A stretch of DNA of 64,000 nt from Cumulibacter soli (GTDB lineage Bacteria > Actinomycetota > Actinomycetes > Mycobacteriales > Antricoccaceae): NCBI RefSeq assembly GCF_004382795.1, contig NZ_SMSG01000004.1, positions 403,504 to 467,503 on the forward strand, written 5' to 3'. The notes beneath the pieces were generated by a model. That model made no database searches and was not told where the DNA came from. It saw only the letters and a program-made list of their open reading frames with translations. Within the stretch, counting starts at the first letter, position 1. Each line of letters starts with the position of its first letter. Shown in pieces: positions 8,601 through 18,044 of this stretch. Position numbers and translations under genes: made by a program.

Positions 8601-11600
8601 ATGAGCCGCATCGCCCTGCTATCGACGTCCGACACCGACCTGTTGTGTGCCCGCGCGAGCGGCGCCGACTATCTCTGGGCGAACCCGACCCGGCCCACCG
8701 TCGATCTGGCCGACCGCCTACGCGACTGCGACATCGTCGTCGCGCGCATTCTCGGCGGTCCACAGGATGTCCGAGACCTCATACCGGGCATCGATTCGCT
8801 CGGCAAGCCGTTGGTCGTACTCGGCGGCGAGCAGGCGCCGAACGCACAGTTGATGGAACTGTCGACGGCGCCACAGGGTGTAGTCAGTGAGGCGCACCGC
8901 TATCTCGCCTTCAGCGGTCCAGCGAACCTGGCGAACCTGCACAGATTCCTCTCCGACACACTGCTGCTCACCGGCGACGGGTTTGAGCCAGCAGAGCCGC
9001 TCCCGACGTGGGGCGTCCTGGACCGACCAGAGGCCGCTGATAAACCACGCGTCGGCGTGCTGTTCTACCGAGCGCAGTACGCCGCCGACAACACCGCATA
9101 CGTGCACGGCCTGTGCGATGCGATCGATGCGGCGGGCGGTATCGGCGTACCGATCCATGCGACCTCGCTGCGCGACGCTCCGCAGGATCTACTCGATTAC
9201 CTGGGCACGCTGGACGCTCTCGTCACGACCGTGCTGGCCGCCGGCGGCACGAAACCCGCCACGGCGGGCGCCGGGGAGGACGACGAGGCGTGGAACGTCG
9301 AGGCACTCGCGAAACTCGACATCCCGATCTTGCAAGGGCTCTGCCTCACCTGGGACCGCGCCAGCTGGACCGATTCGGACGACGGAATGTCGCCGCTGGA
9401 CGTGGCAACCCAGGTCGCAGTACCAGAGTTCGACGGTCGACTGATCACCGTTGCGTTCTCCTTCAAGGAGACGGACGCCGATGGGCTTCCGCACTATGTC
9501 CCGGATCCAGAGCGGTGCGCGCGGGTCGCAGGCATCGCCGTGAACCACGCACGGCTGCGCCACATTCCGCCGGCCGAACGCAAGATCGCGGTCATTCTTT
9601 CGGCATACCCGACTAAGCATTCGCGGATCGGCAATGCGGTCGGCCTGGACACGCCGGTGTCTACGATCCGGCTTTTGCGCGCGCTACGAGCGGCCGGTTA
9701 CGACCTTGGCGAGACCTGCGCGTTTCCCGGTGTCGATCCACTTCCCGCTGTTGACGGCGAAGCGCCCGATACCACCGCGGGTAACGCGCTGATCCACTCC
9801 CTCATCGCGGCGGGTGGTCAAGATCCTGAGTGGTTGAGTCAGGAGCAAATCTCCGAGCACCAGATCCGTATTCCGGCAGCGACCTACCAGGGCTGGTTCG
9901 ACGCCCTACCCGAAAATCTGCGTGGCGAAATGACCGCGGCGTGGGGCGAGGCTCCCGGCGAGCTGTTCGTCGACCGTTCCGCCAGCGCGGACGGCGAGAT
10001 CGTGTCCGCCGCGATCGTGTCCGGCAACATTGTGTTGCTGGTGCAGCCGCCGCGCGGATTTGGCGAGAACCCGATCGCGATTTACCACGATCCGGACCTC
10101 GCTCCCACCCATCATTACGTCGCGACGTACCAGTGGATCGAGCAGGAGTTCGGCGCGCATGCCGTCGTACACATGGGCAAACACGGCAACCTGGAGTGGA
10201 TGCCGGGCAAGAATCTGGCGTTGTCCGCCGGATGCGGCCCGGACGCCGCGCTCGGCAGCCTGCCGCTGATCTATCCCTTCCTGGTTAACGATCCGGGCGA
10301 GGGGACCCAGGCCAAACGTCGCGCGCACGCCACGATCATCGATCACCTGGTGCCTCCGATGGCCCGCGCCGATTCGTACGGCGATATCGCGCGCCTGGAG
10401 CAGTTGCTGGACGAGTACGGCAACGTCAGCGCGATGGACCCGGCGAAGGCGCCCGCGCTGCGCGGGGAGATCTGGACCCTGATCCAGGCCGCGAAACTAC
10501 ACCAGGATCTCGGGCTCGACGAGCGTCCGGACGACGAAGAGTTCGATGAGTTCGTGATGCACGTCGACGGCTGGTTGTGCGAGATCAAGGACGTACAAAT
10601 CCGCGACGGTCTGCACATCCTGGGTCAAGCACCCGCCGACGACGGCCTGCGGAATCTTGTACTCGCCGTACTGCGCGCCAACCAGATGTTCAGTGGCACC
10701 ACCAATCACGTCACTGGGCTGCGCACCGCGCTCGGACACGATGAGTCCTCCACCGACAAGGGCGCGACCGACCTCGCCGAGGAACGCGCAAAGGCTCTCG
10801 TCACGGCGATCGCCGCGACGGGCTGGGATGCGACGAAGGCGCCGGCAGTGGTCGAGGATGTGCTGGGCACTCCTAACCCCGAGGCCGCCACAGCACTCGC
10901 GTTCGGCTGCACTGAAGTTGTGCCGCGACTCCTGCGTACCGAAGGGGAAATCGACGCCGTACTACACGCGCTCGATGGCGGTTACATCCCCGCAGGCCCC
11001 TCGGGGTCACCGCTGCGCGGTTTGGTGAATGTACTGCCCACTGGGCGCAATTTCTACTCTGTCGACCCCAAAGCAATACCGTCTCGACTGGCGTACCAAA
11101 CGGGTGTCGCGATGGCCGACTCGCTGCTGGAACGCTACCGCGAGGAGACCGGCGAGTACCCAACGTCCGTCGGATTGTCGGCGTGGGGCACCTCGGCTAT
11201 GCGTACCTCAGGCGATGACATCGGCGAAGTGCTCGCGCTGCTGGGTGTCATCCCGGTGTGGGACGAGCAGTCCCGCCGCGTCGTAGGACTCGAAGCAATT
11301 CCACTGGACGAGCTCAATCGGCCGCGGATCGACGTGACCGTGCGGATCTCGGGTTTCTTCCGTGACGCGTTCCCGCACGTCATCACGATGCTCGATGATG
11401 CCGTCGCGCTGGTCGCGGGCCTCGATGAGCCGGACGATCTGAACTACGTGCGCGCGCATGCGCGCGCCGATTCGGCCGAGCACGGCGATGATCGACGCGC
11501 GCGCACTCGCATCTTCGGATCCAAGCCTGGCACGTACGGCGCAGGCATTCTGCAGGCTATCGAGGCCGGGAACTGGCGCGATGACGCGGATCTGGCCGAG

Positions 11601-12221
11601 GTGTACACGCAGTGGGGCGGCTATGCGTATGGTCGCGATCTGGACGGCGCACCGGCGCGAGAAGATATGCAGCGCAATTATGCGCGGATCAAGGTCGCGA
11701 CTAAGAACGTCGACAACCGGGAATCGGACATCCTGGACTCGGATGACTACTTCCAGTACCACGGCGGGATGGTCTCGACTGTGCGCGCGCTGACCGGCGA
11801 CGCGCCCAAGGCGTACGTCGGTGATTCGACCACCCCGGACGCGGTGAAAACCCGCACACTCACCGAGGAGACGAACCGGATCTTCCGGGCCCGCGTGGTG
11901 AACCCGCGGTGGATCGCCGCGATGCGCCAGCATGGGTACAAGGGTGCATTCGAACTCGCCGCAACCGTCGACTACCTGTTCGGGTTCGATGCCACGGCAG
12001 GGGTCATCGGCGACTGGATGTACGAAAAGCTCGCGCAAGAGTACGTCCTTGACGAAACCAATCAGCAGTTCATGCGGCATGCCAATCCGTGGGCGTTGCG
12101 CGGAATTGTGGAGAAGCTGTCCGAGGCGGCCGAGCGCGGTTTGTGGGCCGAGCCCGACGCCGAGCTCATGGCGCAGATGCAGCAGGTTTACCTCGAGGTC
12201 GAAGGCGACCTCGAGGACTAG
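8601..12221 (+). CDS. cobN: Cobaltochelatase large subunit
   Basis: Inserts cobalt into hydrogenobyrinic acid a,c-diamide with ATP from the ChlID-like partner. The 1206-residue length and CobN/BchH-type sequence fit, for example HVGKHGN-like VHMGKHGNLEWMPGK near residue 520 and the C-terminal YVLDETNQQFMRHANPWAL near residue 1150. The ribosome site GAGGAG and ATG at 8601 follow a cobalamin riboswitch. The next gene, cobT, is 86 bases downstream beyond a long hairpin. Magnesium chelatase BchH is a homologue but is not expected here. Confidence 0.95.
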   Translation: MSRIALLSTSDTDLLCARASGADYLWANPTRPTVDLADRLRDCDIVVARILGGPQDVRDLIPGIDSLGKPLVVLGGEQAPNAQLMELSTAPQGVVSEAHRYLAFSGPANLANLHRFLSDTLLLTGDGFEPAEPLPTWGVLDRPEAADKPRVGVLFYRAQYAADNTAYVHGLCDAIDAAGGIGVPIHATSLRDAPQDLLDYLGTLDALVTTVLAAGGTKPATAGAGEDDEAWNVEALAKLDIPILQGLCLTWDRASWTDSDDGMSPLDVATQVAVPEFDGRLITVAFSFKETDADGLPHYVPDPERCARVAGIAVNHARLRHIPPAERKIAVILSAYPTKHSRIGNAVGLDTPVSTIRLLRALRAAGYDLGETCAFPGVDPLPAVDGEAPDTTAGNALIHSLIAAGGQDPEWLSQEQISEHQIRIPAATYQGWFDALPENLRGEMTAAWGEAPGELFVDRSASADGEIVSAAIVSGNIVLLVQPPRGFGENPIAIYHDPDLAPTHHYVATYQWIEQEFGAHAVVHMGKHGNLEWMPGKNLALSAGCGPDAALGSLPLIYPFLVNDPGEGTQAKRRAHATIIDHLVPPMARADSYGDIARLEQLLDEYGNVSAMDPAKAPALRGEIWTLIQAAKLHQDLGLDERPDDEEFDEFVMHVDGWLCEIKDVQIRDGLHILGQAPADDGLRNLVLAVLRANQMFSGTTNHVTGLRTALGHDESSTDKGATDLAEERAKALVTAIAATGWDATKAPAVVEDVLGTPNPEAATALAFGCTEVVPRLLRTEGEIDAVLHALDGGYIPAGPSGSPLRGLVNVLPTGRNFYSVDPKAIPSRLAYQTGVAMADSLLERYREETGEYPTSVGLSAWGTSAMRTSGDDIGEVLALLGVIPVWDEQSRRVVGLEAIPLDELNRPRIDVTVRISGFFRDAFPHVITMLDDAVALVAGLDEPDDLNYVRAHARADSAEHGDDRRARTRIFGSKPGTYGAGILQAIEAGNWRDDADLAEVYTQWGGYAYGRDLDGAPAREDMQRNYARIKVATKNVDNRESDILDSDDYFQYHGGMVSTVRALTGDAPKAYVGDSTTPDAVKTRTLTEETNRIFRARVVNPRWIAAMRQHGYKGAFELAATVDYLFGFDATAGVIGDWMYEKLAQEYVLDETNQQFMRHANPWALRGIVEKLSEAAERGLWAEPDAELMAQMQQVYLEVEGDLED

Positions 12222-12231
12222 TTCAGCGATC

Positions 12232-12284
12232 TGCGGTGGATTCACTCACGCTATGGACGACTTAGCGTGGGTGAATTCGCCGCA
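12232..12284 (+). terminator. 22-bp RNA hairpin between cobN and cobT
   Basis: Arms 12232-12253 and 12263-12284 pair along all 22 positions in plus-strand RNA, with three G-U wobbles and a 9-base loop. There is no T-run after it. It could be an attenuator, an RNA-processing site or a terminator. The wobbles would be A-C mismatches in minus-strand RNA, so it is built for plus-strand transcripts. Confidence 0.7.
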
Positions 12285-12307
12285 GGTTCAGGGAGCAGAG
12301 GGTATTC

Positions 12308-13324
12308 ATGCAGATCACGCCACCGTCGGCTCACGCCCGCCACGAGGCGTTGGAGCGCCTTGATGGCCTAGCGAAGCCGGTCGGCTCGCTGGGTCGCCTC
12401 GAGGCTGTCGGCGCGTTCATCTCGGCCTGTCAAGGTGCCTGTCCGCCCAAGCCGTTGGGCAACGTGCGCGCCGTCGTCCTCGCCGGTGATCACGGGGTAA
12501 CTGCGTCGGGCGTGGCGGCATACCCGCCGGCCGTCACGATCGCCATGGTGCAGATGATCGCCAGCGGACAGGCGGGCGTTTCGGTACTCGCCCGCCAACA
12601 TGACGTGGCGCTGCGCGTCCTGGACATTTCCGTCGATTCGGACAGCTTCGAGGATCCGATCAGCGCGTTCAAACTCGCCCGCTCGTGCCCACCAATCGAC
12701 ACGACCGACGCTATGTCGACAGAACAACTCGATGAAGCGTTGGCGCTGGGACGCCGCATCGCCGAGCAGGAACGCGATGCGGGCGCACAGCTGCTCATCG
12801 TCGGTGACCTCGGAATCGGCAACACCACGCCGTGTGCGGCGCTGGTCGGTGCGCGACTCGGACTGCCTGCCGCCGAGGTAACCGGCCGCGGTGCCGGCCT
12901 GGACGACGCGGCGTACGACGCCAAGAAGGCGGTGGTGCAGCAGATCATCGACCGGGTTGACGGTGTGGACGACCCGCGCACTTTACTGCGCATGATCGGA
13001 TCGCCGGACATCGCGGTCGGGGTCGGCGTGATGATCGCCGCGGCAGAGTTCGGCGTCCCGATCCTCGTGGACGGGATCGTCGCGACGACCGAAGCGCTGT
13101 ACGCCGAAGCAATCGCGCCGGGGGCCGCGGCCTGGATGATCTCAGGGCATCGCTCCCCCGAGCCGTCGCTCAATCATTCGCTCACCGCGTTGGGGCTACA
13201 CCCACTGCTTGACCTGGGAATGCGGCTCGGCGAGGGATCCGGCGCCGTCGCCGCGGTACCGCTGGTGCGCTCGTCCGTGCTGGTGATGCGCGAGATGGCG
13301 CTGCTGGCCGACGTACTCTCCTGA
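12308..13324 (+). CDS. cobT: Nicotinate-nucleotide--dimethylbenzimidazole phosphoribosyltransferase
   Basis: Makes alpha-ribazole 5'-phosphate for the lower nucleotide loop of cobalamin. The 338-residue protein has the family start LAKPVGSLGRLE, VVLAGDHGV near residue 60, and a C-terminal GEGSGA whose Glu (about 309) matches the known catalytic base. The name cobT here is the Salmonella name and is unrelated to the chelatase CobT. It is preceded by a GAGGG ribosome site. Together with cobS it completes nucleotide-loop assembly. Confidence 0.95.
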   Translation: MQITPPSAHARHEALERLDGLAKPVGSLGRLEAVGAFISACQGACPPKPLGNVRAVVLAGDHGVTASGVAAYPPAVTIAMVQMIASGQAGVSVLARQHDVALRVLDISVDSDSFEDPISAFKLARSCPPIDTTDAMSTEQLDEALALGRRIAEQERDAGAQLLIVGDLGIGNTTPCAALVGARLGLPAAEVTGRGAGLDDAAYDAKKAVVQQIIDRVDGVDDPRTLLRMIGSPDIAVGVGVMIAAAEFGVPILVDGIVATTEALYAEAIAPGAAAWMISGHRSPEPSLNHSLTALGLHPLLDLGMRLGEGSGAVAAVPLVRSSVLVMREMALLADVLS

Positions 13325-13402
13325 GATGACGATGTCCACGATCGCACAACGCTCCCCCCGCCAGCGGACAGAAATACCCTGCGCTGCCCTGGCTAGGCGA
13401 TC

Positions 13403-14170
13403 ATGAACTTCGGCGCCGGCATCCGCCTCGCGGTCGGCACGCTGACGATCGTGCCGGTCGGCAACATCCAGCCACTGCCGTCAGGCGCGGCGAGGATCGC
13501 GATGATGAGCGCACCGTTGGCCGCGCTCCCGGTCGGGATTGCTGCCGGGCTCACGCTCTGGATCACCATCCTCATTGGATTGCCGCCGCTGGCCGGCGGA
13601 GCGCTCGCAGTCGCCGCGATTGCGATTGTCACGCGGGCCATGCACCTGGACGGTTTCGCCGACACGCTTGACGGGTTCGGCGGCGGATGGACCCGAGAGC
13701 GCGCGCTGGAGATTATGAAGCGCGGGGACGTCGGCCCAATGGGCGTCGCGGGCCTCGTGCTGCTTTTGCTGATCCAGGCCGCTTCCCTGGCACAGTTAAG
13801 TTCCTTGCCGTGGGCAGGTTTACTCCTGGGCGTACTCGTCTGCGCCTCACGTGCCGCAGCAACCATGGTATGTAGTACGTCGGTCCCGCCCGCGAAAGGC
13901 TCTGGTCTCGGTACCGTGGTCGCCCGGTCGGTACCGGTCGGCGGGTGGGTTGTGGTCATCGTCGTGACCGCGGCCTTAGTCAGCGGCGCTGCGTCGATCA
14001 GCGGTCTCGCTTGGTGGTGGGGCATCGTCGCGGTCGGCGTCCTGCTGGTGGCTGCTGGCGGGTTCATCGCGATGGCCGTGCGCAAGTTCGGCGGCTCGAC
14101 CGGTGACGTGATGGGCGCCGCCATCGAGATCGCCTTCACCGCGCTGCTATTGACGCTCGCCGCCGCCTAG
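13403..14170 (+). CDS. cobS: Adenosylcobinamide-GDP ribazoletransferase (cobalamin synthase)
   Basis: Integral membrane enzyme that joins adenosylcobinamide-GDP to alpha-ribazole (phosphate). The 255 residues contain about six hydrophobic segments and the signature MHLDGFADTLDGFGGG (about residues 79-94), with acidic residues that bind metal. It lies 78 bases after cobT on the same strand and converges with cobF. The 160-base gap downstream repeats GCCCGTGCAGCGG twice. Confidence 0.93.
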   Translation: MNFGAGIRLAVGTLTIVPVGNIQPLPSGAARIAMMSAPLAALPVGIAAGLTLWITILIGLPPLAGGALAVAAIAIVTRAMHLDGFADTLDGFGGGWTRERALEIMKRGDVGPMGVAGLVLLLLIQAASLAQLSSLPWAGLLLGVLVCASRAAATMVCSTSVPPAKGSGLGTVVARSVPVGGWVVVIVVTAALVSGAASISGLAWWWGIVAVGVLLVAAGGFIAMAVRKFGGSTGDVMGAAIEIAFTALLLTLAAA

Positions 14171-14331
14171 CCGCCGCATCGGCTCGGGCGCGTTCGCCTG
14201 CGACATCTCCGTGCCGCTCGTCCCCTGCTTCAGTGGATGACCGAGAGATTGCCAACGCCCGTGCAGCGGCGCGGAGCTGGGTGAGTTGTAGGACGGGAAC
14301 GGCGGGCGGTCGTCAGGGCCCGTGCAGCGGG

Positions 14332-15111
14332 CTAACGGCCTAGGGGCGCGGGGGCTATTGCGTAGACATCCATCACCCAGCCGAGTTCCGCCCGGACCTC
14401 AGCGCGCACCCGCTCGATCTCGCCGATCACCTCAGCGAGACGGCCGGCGATGAGCCGCTGCTGCGGCATACCCACGCACGCTCCCCAGTAGATCCAGGAA
14501 TCCGGCGCGCGATTCACCAGTTCGCGGCACGCCAGTCGACCATCAAGCATCACGACGACGGTCCCGATCTCCGGCGTCCACTCCTGCGCGAGGCGGCGCC
14601 CCGTGGTGATGTGCACCGGCTCGCCCACCGCGTTCAACGGGATACGGTGCTCGGCCGCCAACACCTGAATCGCTGACAGGCCGGCGATCACACGTACGTC
14701 GACATCGATCTGGGCAGCGATCTGATCGACCATGCGGATGGTGCTGTCGTAGAACGCCGGATCCCCCCACACCAGGAAACCGACAACAGCATCATCCGGC
14801 AGCGCAGCGATCTGAGCGACGTACTGCGCAACCCGAGCGGAGTGCCACGCCGCCACGCCCTCGCGGTACTGCGCCGCGTCGCGCTGCGCGTCAGGTCCGC
14901 GTTCTGGGTCGATGATGGTGCGCAGTTCCCAGCGAGAATGGGAGATGAGCGTCGAACAGAGTTGGCGGCGGGCATCGAGCAACTCGCTCTTCGACTCACC
15001 CTTGTCGGGCACCAGGAATACGTCGACCTCATTCATCGCCGCGATCGCCTGCCCGGTGACGTGCTCAGCCGCACCGAGTCCGATTCCGATGACGTTGATC
15101 CGTCGCGTCAT
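14332..15111 (-). CDS. cobF: Precorrin-6A synthase (deacetylating)
   Basis: SAM-dependent C1-methylase that releases acetate, a step specific to the aerobic pathway. The protein has 259 residues with the methylase N-terminus VIGIGLGAAEHVTGQA and a GFLVWGDPAFYDST segment. The ATG at 15111 has a GGGAGG ribosome site and overlaps the cobQ stop (ATGA), indicating translational coupling. A longer upstream frame runs inside cobQ and is not credible. Confidence 0.93.
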   Translation of the reverse strand: MTRRINVIGIGLGAAEHVTGQAIAAMNEVDVFLVPDKGESKSELLDARRQLCSTLISHSRWELRTIIDPERGPDAQRDAAQYREGVAAWHSARVAQYVAQIAALPDDAVVGFLVWGDPAFYDSTIRMVDQIAAQIDVDVRVIAGLSAIQVLAAEHRIPLNAVGEPVHITTGRRLAQEWTPEIGTVVVMLDGRLACRELVNRAPDSWIYWGACVGMPQQRLIAGRLAEVIGEIERVRAEVRAELGWVMDVYAIAPAPLGR

Positions 15112-16571
15112 GAGCCTCCCTCCGTCGCAAACTGCAGCAGCAGGTCCACGTCCACGTGTTCGGTAATGGCATCGGCCAGCTCGTCGAGCATCCGCTCGCG
15201 ACGCGACGCGAAACCTTCGGCGTTCTCGCTCGGTCGCCACGGCGAACCCGCATCGGCGGCGACCTGGGATAGCCACGCGCGGCGAAAATCGTCGCACTCG
15301 AAGATTCCGTGCCAGATCGTGCCGTACGTCGCCCCCATCGCGGATCCACCTGGGAACGATCCATCATCGGATACGACGCCATGGTGGATCTCGTAGCCTT
15401 CGACCTCCGAACCTCGCCATGACCCGACAGGTCGACCAAGGGTCTTGGCCGCGAAGAATTCGACGGATCCCGGCAGCACGCCCAGGCCGTCAACGTCGCC
15501 CGCGCCGCTCTCGTGCGCGTCGGAAATCGCGGCCACCATCATCTGATATCCACCGCATATCCCTAAAACTGGCCGCCCGGTAGCAGTGCGTGTGCGCACG
15601 ACCTCATCCAGGCCTCGCGAACGCAGCCACATTAGGTCGCTTACCGTCGCGCGCGAACCCGGCAATACCACCAGGTCCGCGGCGTCACAGACCTGCGGAT
15701 CGGTCGTGACCTGCACATGCACGCCGGGCTCAGCAGCGAGCGCATCGACATCGGTCGCGTTCGACGTCCGCGGAAACCGGACAACCGCTACTCGCAGCGA
15801 ATCAGCGCCGGGGGCGCCGCCTCCCCATCGCCCAACCGATAGCGCGTCCTCGGCATCGATCCACACGTCGTCGAGCCACGGCACCACGCCCACAGAGGGC
15901 ATCGACGTACGCCGGGTAATCTCGGCAAGTCCCGGCTCAAGCACGGACGCATCGCCACGGAACTTGTTGATCAGGTACGCACGCAGCAGCGACCTGTCCT
16001 CCGGTTCCAAGAGCGCCCAGGTCCCGTACAACGCCGCCAGGACGCCACCGCGGTCAATATCGCCGACGAGGACGACTGGAATGCCAAATCGCCGCGCCAG
16101 CCCCATGTTGACGTAGTCGCCGGCGCGCAAGTTGATTTCTGCTGGCGATCCAGCTCCCTCAGCGACGACAATGTCGTGCGTCGCCTGCAGTTCTTCGTAG
16201 CAAGCGAATGCGGCCTCGGCAAGGTGTCGACGTCCGGTCGCGTACTCCCCAGCACGCAGTTCACCGGCTGGCTGTCCGCGCAGCACGACGAAGGCGCGAC
16301 GATCCGATCCCGGCTTCAACAGCACCGGGTTGTGGATGCTGGAGGGCTCGACTCCGGCGGCTTGGGCTTGGAGGTACTGCGCGCGCCCGATCTCCGATCC
16401 GTCGCGGCAGACCATCGAATTGTTCGACATGTTTTGGGCCTTGAACGGCGCGACACGAAGCCCGCGACGTGCGATGGCCCGGCACACCGCAGCCGTGATC
16501 AGCGACTTGCCGGCGTCCGAGCTGGTTCCCGCGATCAATAGCCCTGCCACCTGCGGAAGTCTACTGGCCAT
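15108..16571 (-). CDS. cobQ: Cobyric acid synthase
   Basis: Amidates four side chains of adenosylcobyrinic acid diamide using glutamine. The 487-residue protein begins with the P-loop-like segment GTSSDAGKSLITAAVCRAI (about residues 15-33). It continues with FKAQNMSNNS and ends in a class I amidotransferase domain with the nucleophile in LGICGGYQMM and the histidine in YEIHHGVV. The start at 16571 fits the family, and the reading frame extending to 16937 would cross the divergent phosphatase. It is coupled to cobF. Confidence 0.95.
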   Translation of the reverse strand: MASRLPQVAGLLIAGTSSDAGKSLITAAVCRAIARRGLRVAPFKAQNMSNNSMVCRDGSEIGRAQYLQAQAAGVEPSSIHNPVLLKPGSDRRAFVVLRGQPAGELRAGEYATGRRHLAEAAFACYEELQATHDIVVAEGAGSPAEINLRAGDYVNMGLARRFGIPVVLVGDIDRGGVLAALYGTWALLEPEDRSLLRAYLINKFRGDASVLEPGLAEITRRTSMPSVGVVPWLDDVWIDAEDALSVGRWGGGAPGADSLRVAVVRFPRTSNATDVDALAAEPGVHVQVTTDPQVCDAADLVVLPGSRATVSDLMWLRSRGLDEVVRTRTATGRPVLGICGGYQMMVAAISDAHESGAGDVDGLGVLPGSVEFFAAKTLGRPVGSWRGSEVEGYEIHHGVVSDDGSFPGGSAMGATYGTIWHGIFECDDFRRAWLSQVAADAGSPWRPSENAEGFASRRERMLDELADAITEHVDVDLLLQFATEGGS

Positions 16572-16582
16572 CGGGTCATCGC

Positions 16583-16588
16583 TACTGT
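16583..16588 (+). promoter_or_regulatory. -10 box for leaderless phosphatase gene
   Basis: TACTGT is 7 bases before the ATG at 16596, without a ribosome site, inside the 24-base gap to divergent cobQ. Confidence 0.45.
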
Positions 16589-16595
16589 GGTGCCC

Positions 16596-17165
16596 ATGCG
16601 CACGGTGGAGGTTCATCTGGTCAGGCACGGGCAGTCGACCTGGAACGTGCAACGGCGGCTGCAGGGCCAGACCGCGCATCCCCCGTTGACCGAGCAGGGT
16701 CGCGCAGACGCAGCGCGAGCGGCCGAAGCCCTCCTCAACTCCGTTGGAGGACGCCCGGTAAGGATCGACAGCAGCGATCTGGAACGCGCGGCGCAGACCG
16801 CACACATCATCGCGGCGAGGTTCGCCCCATCGTTGGACGTGCGACACACCGCGGCTCTGCGCGAGCAGCATCTCGGTTCTTTGCAGGGCAGGCTGACCTC
16901 CGAGCTTACCGCCGAGCCAGTGCGGGACGGCGAGCACATCAGCGAGGTCCGCTGGGGCGGGGGTGAGTCATTGGCGGACGTACATTCCCGTCTTCGCGAA
17001 TATTTCAGCGAAGTACTACCTACAGCGCCAGATCACCTGATCGTCGTAACGCATGGCGACACCCTGCGCGTGGCGCGCGCCGTGCTAGCCGGTAAGTCAC
17101 ACCGCGATGTCGAGTGGGACGTCGTCGACAACGGCGCCGTGCTCACGGTGGTCGTGACGCGTTAG
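16596..17165 (+). CDS. Histidine phosphatase family protein, possibly alpha-ribazole phosphatase
   Basis: Phosphoglycerate-mutase-like phosphatase of 189 residues. The RHG motif (VHLVRHGQSTWN) carries the histidine that is phosphorylated. A second histidine is in VVTHGDTLRVARAVL near the C-terminus. CobC enzymes, which dephosphorylate alpha-ribazole phosphate, belong to this family, and it diverges from cobQ by 24 bases, so a cobalamin role is plausible but not shown. GTG at 16587 is an alternative start; ATG at 16596 fits the leaderless promoter. Confidence 0.8.
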   Translation: MRTVEVHLVRHGQSTWNVQRRLQGQTAHPPLTEQGRADAARAAEALLNSVGGRPVRIDSSDLERAAQTAHIIAARFAPSLDVRHTAALREQHLGSLQGRLTSELTAEPVRDGEHISEVRWGGGESLADVHSRLREYFSEVLPTAPDHLIVVTHGDTLRVARAVLAGKSHRDVEWDVVDNGAVLTVVVTR

Positions 17166-17959
17166 CGCGTCCGAAGCCGGGCAACGACTGGCCAATGATC
17201 GCTGGGGAGGCGCCCACCCGGGCGCTGATGCAGGATCTGAGCGTCGAGTACGTCGAACCCGTCGTCCACCAGGATGTGGTCGATGCGTTGGCGATCAGTC
17301 GCACCGGTGAACCCGTGGAAGGTGCCAGCCGCGTCGTCTGGAAGTACGCTGCGCAATCCGGCGCTTGACAATTCGCGCATCGCCGCTGAGGACAGTTCCA
17401 CATTGAAATCGCCCATGACGATCCAGTGTCGTCGCTGGGGTGGCGCCGGGGCGATTCCCGCGCGCACACCGGCAATCTCTCGCCGCCCCCTGGCGACGTC
17501 CGCGATGAGTCGGGCCGACTCCAGTTGCGCCTGTCGGCCACGGTGGTCGAAGTGGGTGTTCACGATGCCGATCCTCAGTCCGGCCAACGTTGCCAGCAGC
17601 ACGGTCGCTACCCGTGGAATCTTGGCGTCCCACCCTTTCGACCCGGCGCGCGCTGGCTGCTCAGAGAGCCACAGCGTCCGCCACGAGGTCACTTCGAGCC
17701 GACCGGGCCGTACGAGGATAGGTGACTGTTCACCACTGCGGCGCCCGTCGTTGCGGCCCACGCCGTACCACTGCGCGTCGGGCAGGCCCCGCTCGAGGAA
17801 CGTCCGTTGATCCTGCAGCACTTCCTGCATCCCGCACACGTCGACCTCAAGGTCGCTGAGTTGGAGAAGCGTGGATTCGCGGCGATGTCGCCACCCGTGG
17901 GCACCGTCGGTCAGATTCCGAAAACGGATGTTGAAGGTGGCAACGCTGAGTTCTGCCAT
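17162..17959 (-). CDS. Endonuclease/exonuclease/phosphatase family hydrolase
   Basis: Metal-dependent phosphodiesterase fold of 265 residues. Seen: VATFNIRF at the N-terminus, MQEV with the conserved Glu, NTHFDHRG, GDFN, and the C-terminal SDHWPV with the catalytic Asp-His. Substrates in this family range from DNA to phospholipids and nothing here selects one. No signal peptide is seen, so it is probably cytoplasmic. The start at 17959 has GAGAAG upstream. Its stop overlaps that of the convergent phosphatase by four bases. Confidence 0.8.
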   Translation of the reverse strand: MAELSVATFNIRFRNLTDGAHGWRHRRESTLLQLSDLEVDVCGMQEVLQDQRTFLERGLPDAQWYGVGRNDGRRSGEQSPILVRPGRLEVTSWRTLWLSEQPARAGSKGWDAKIPRVATVLLATLAGLRIGIVNTHFDHRGRQAQLESARLIADVARGRREIAGVRAGIAPAPPQRRHWIVMGDFNVELSSAAMRELSSAGLRSVLPDDAAGTFHGFTGATDRQRIDHILVDDGFDVLDAQILHQRPGGRLPSDHWPVVARLRTR

Positions 17960-18044
17960 GTGCTTCTCTCCGACGACGCTCAGATTTCGGTTCACGCATA
18001 GACTTAGCACAACGACCGCGGGTTCGAAATCAAGGAAAGTCTCG

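Noticed and set aside
11208..12245. 345-codon minus-strand frame over cobN
   Set aside because: Antisense shadow of the cobN coding sequence; no ribosome site, no recognisable domain, and it crosses the cobN-cobT hairpin.
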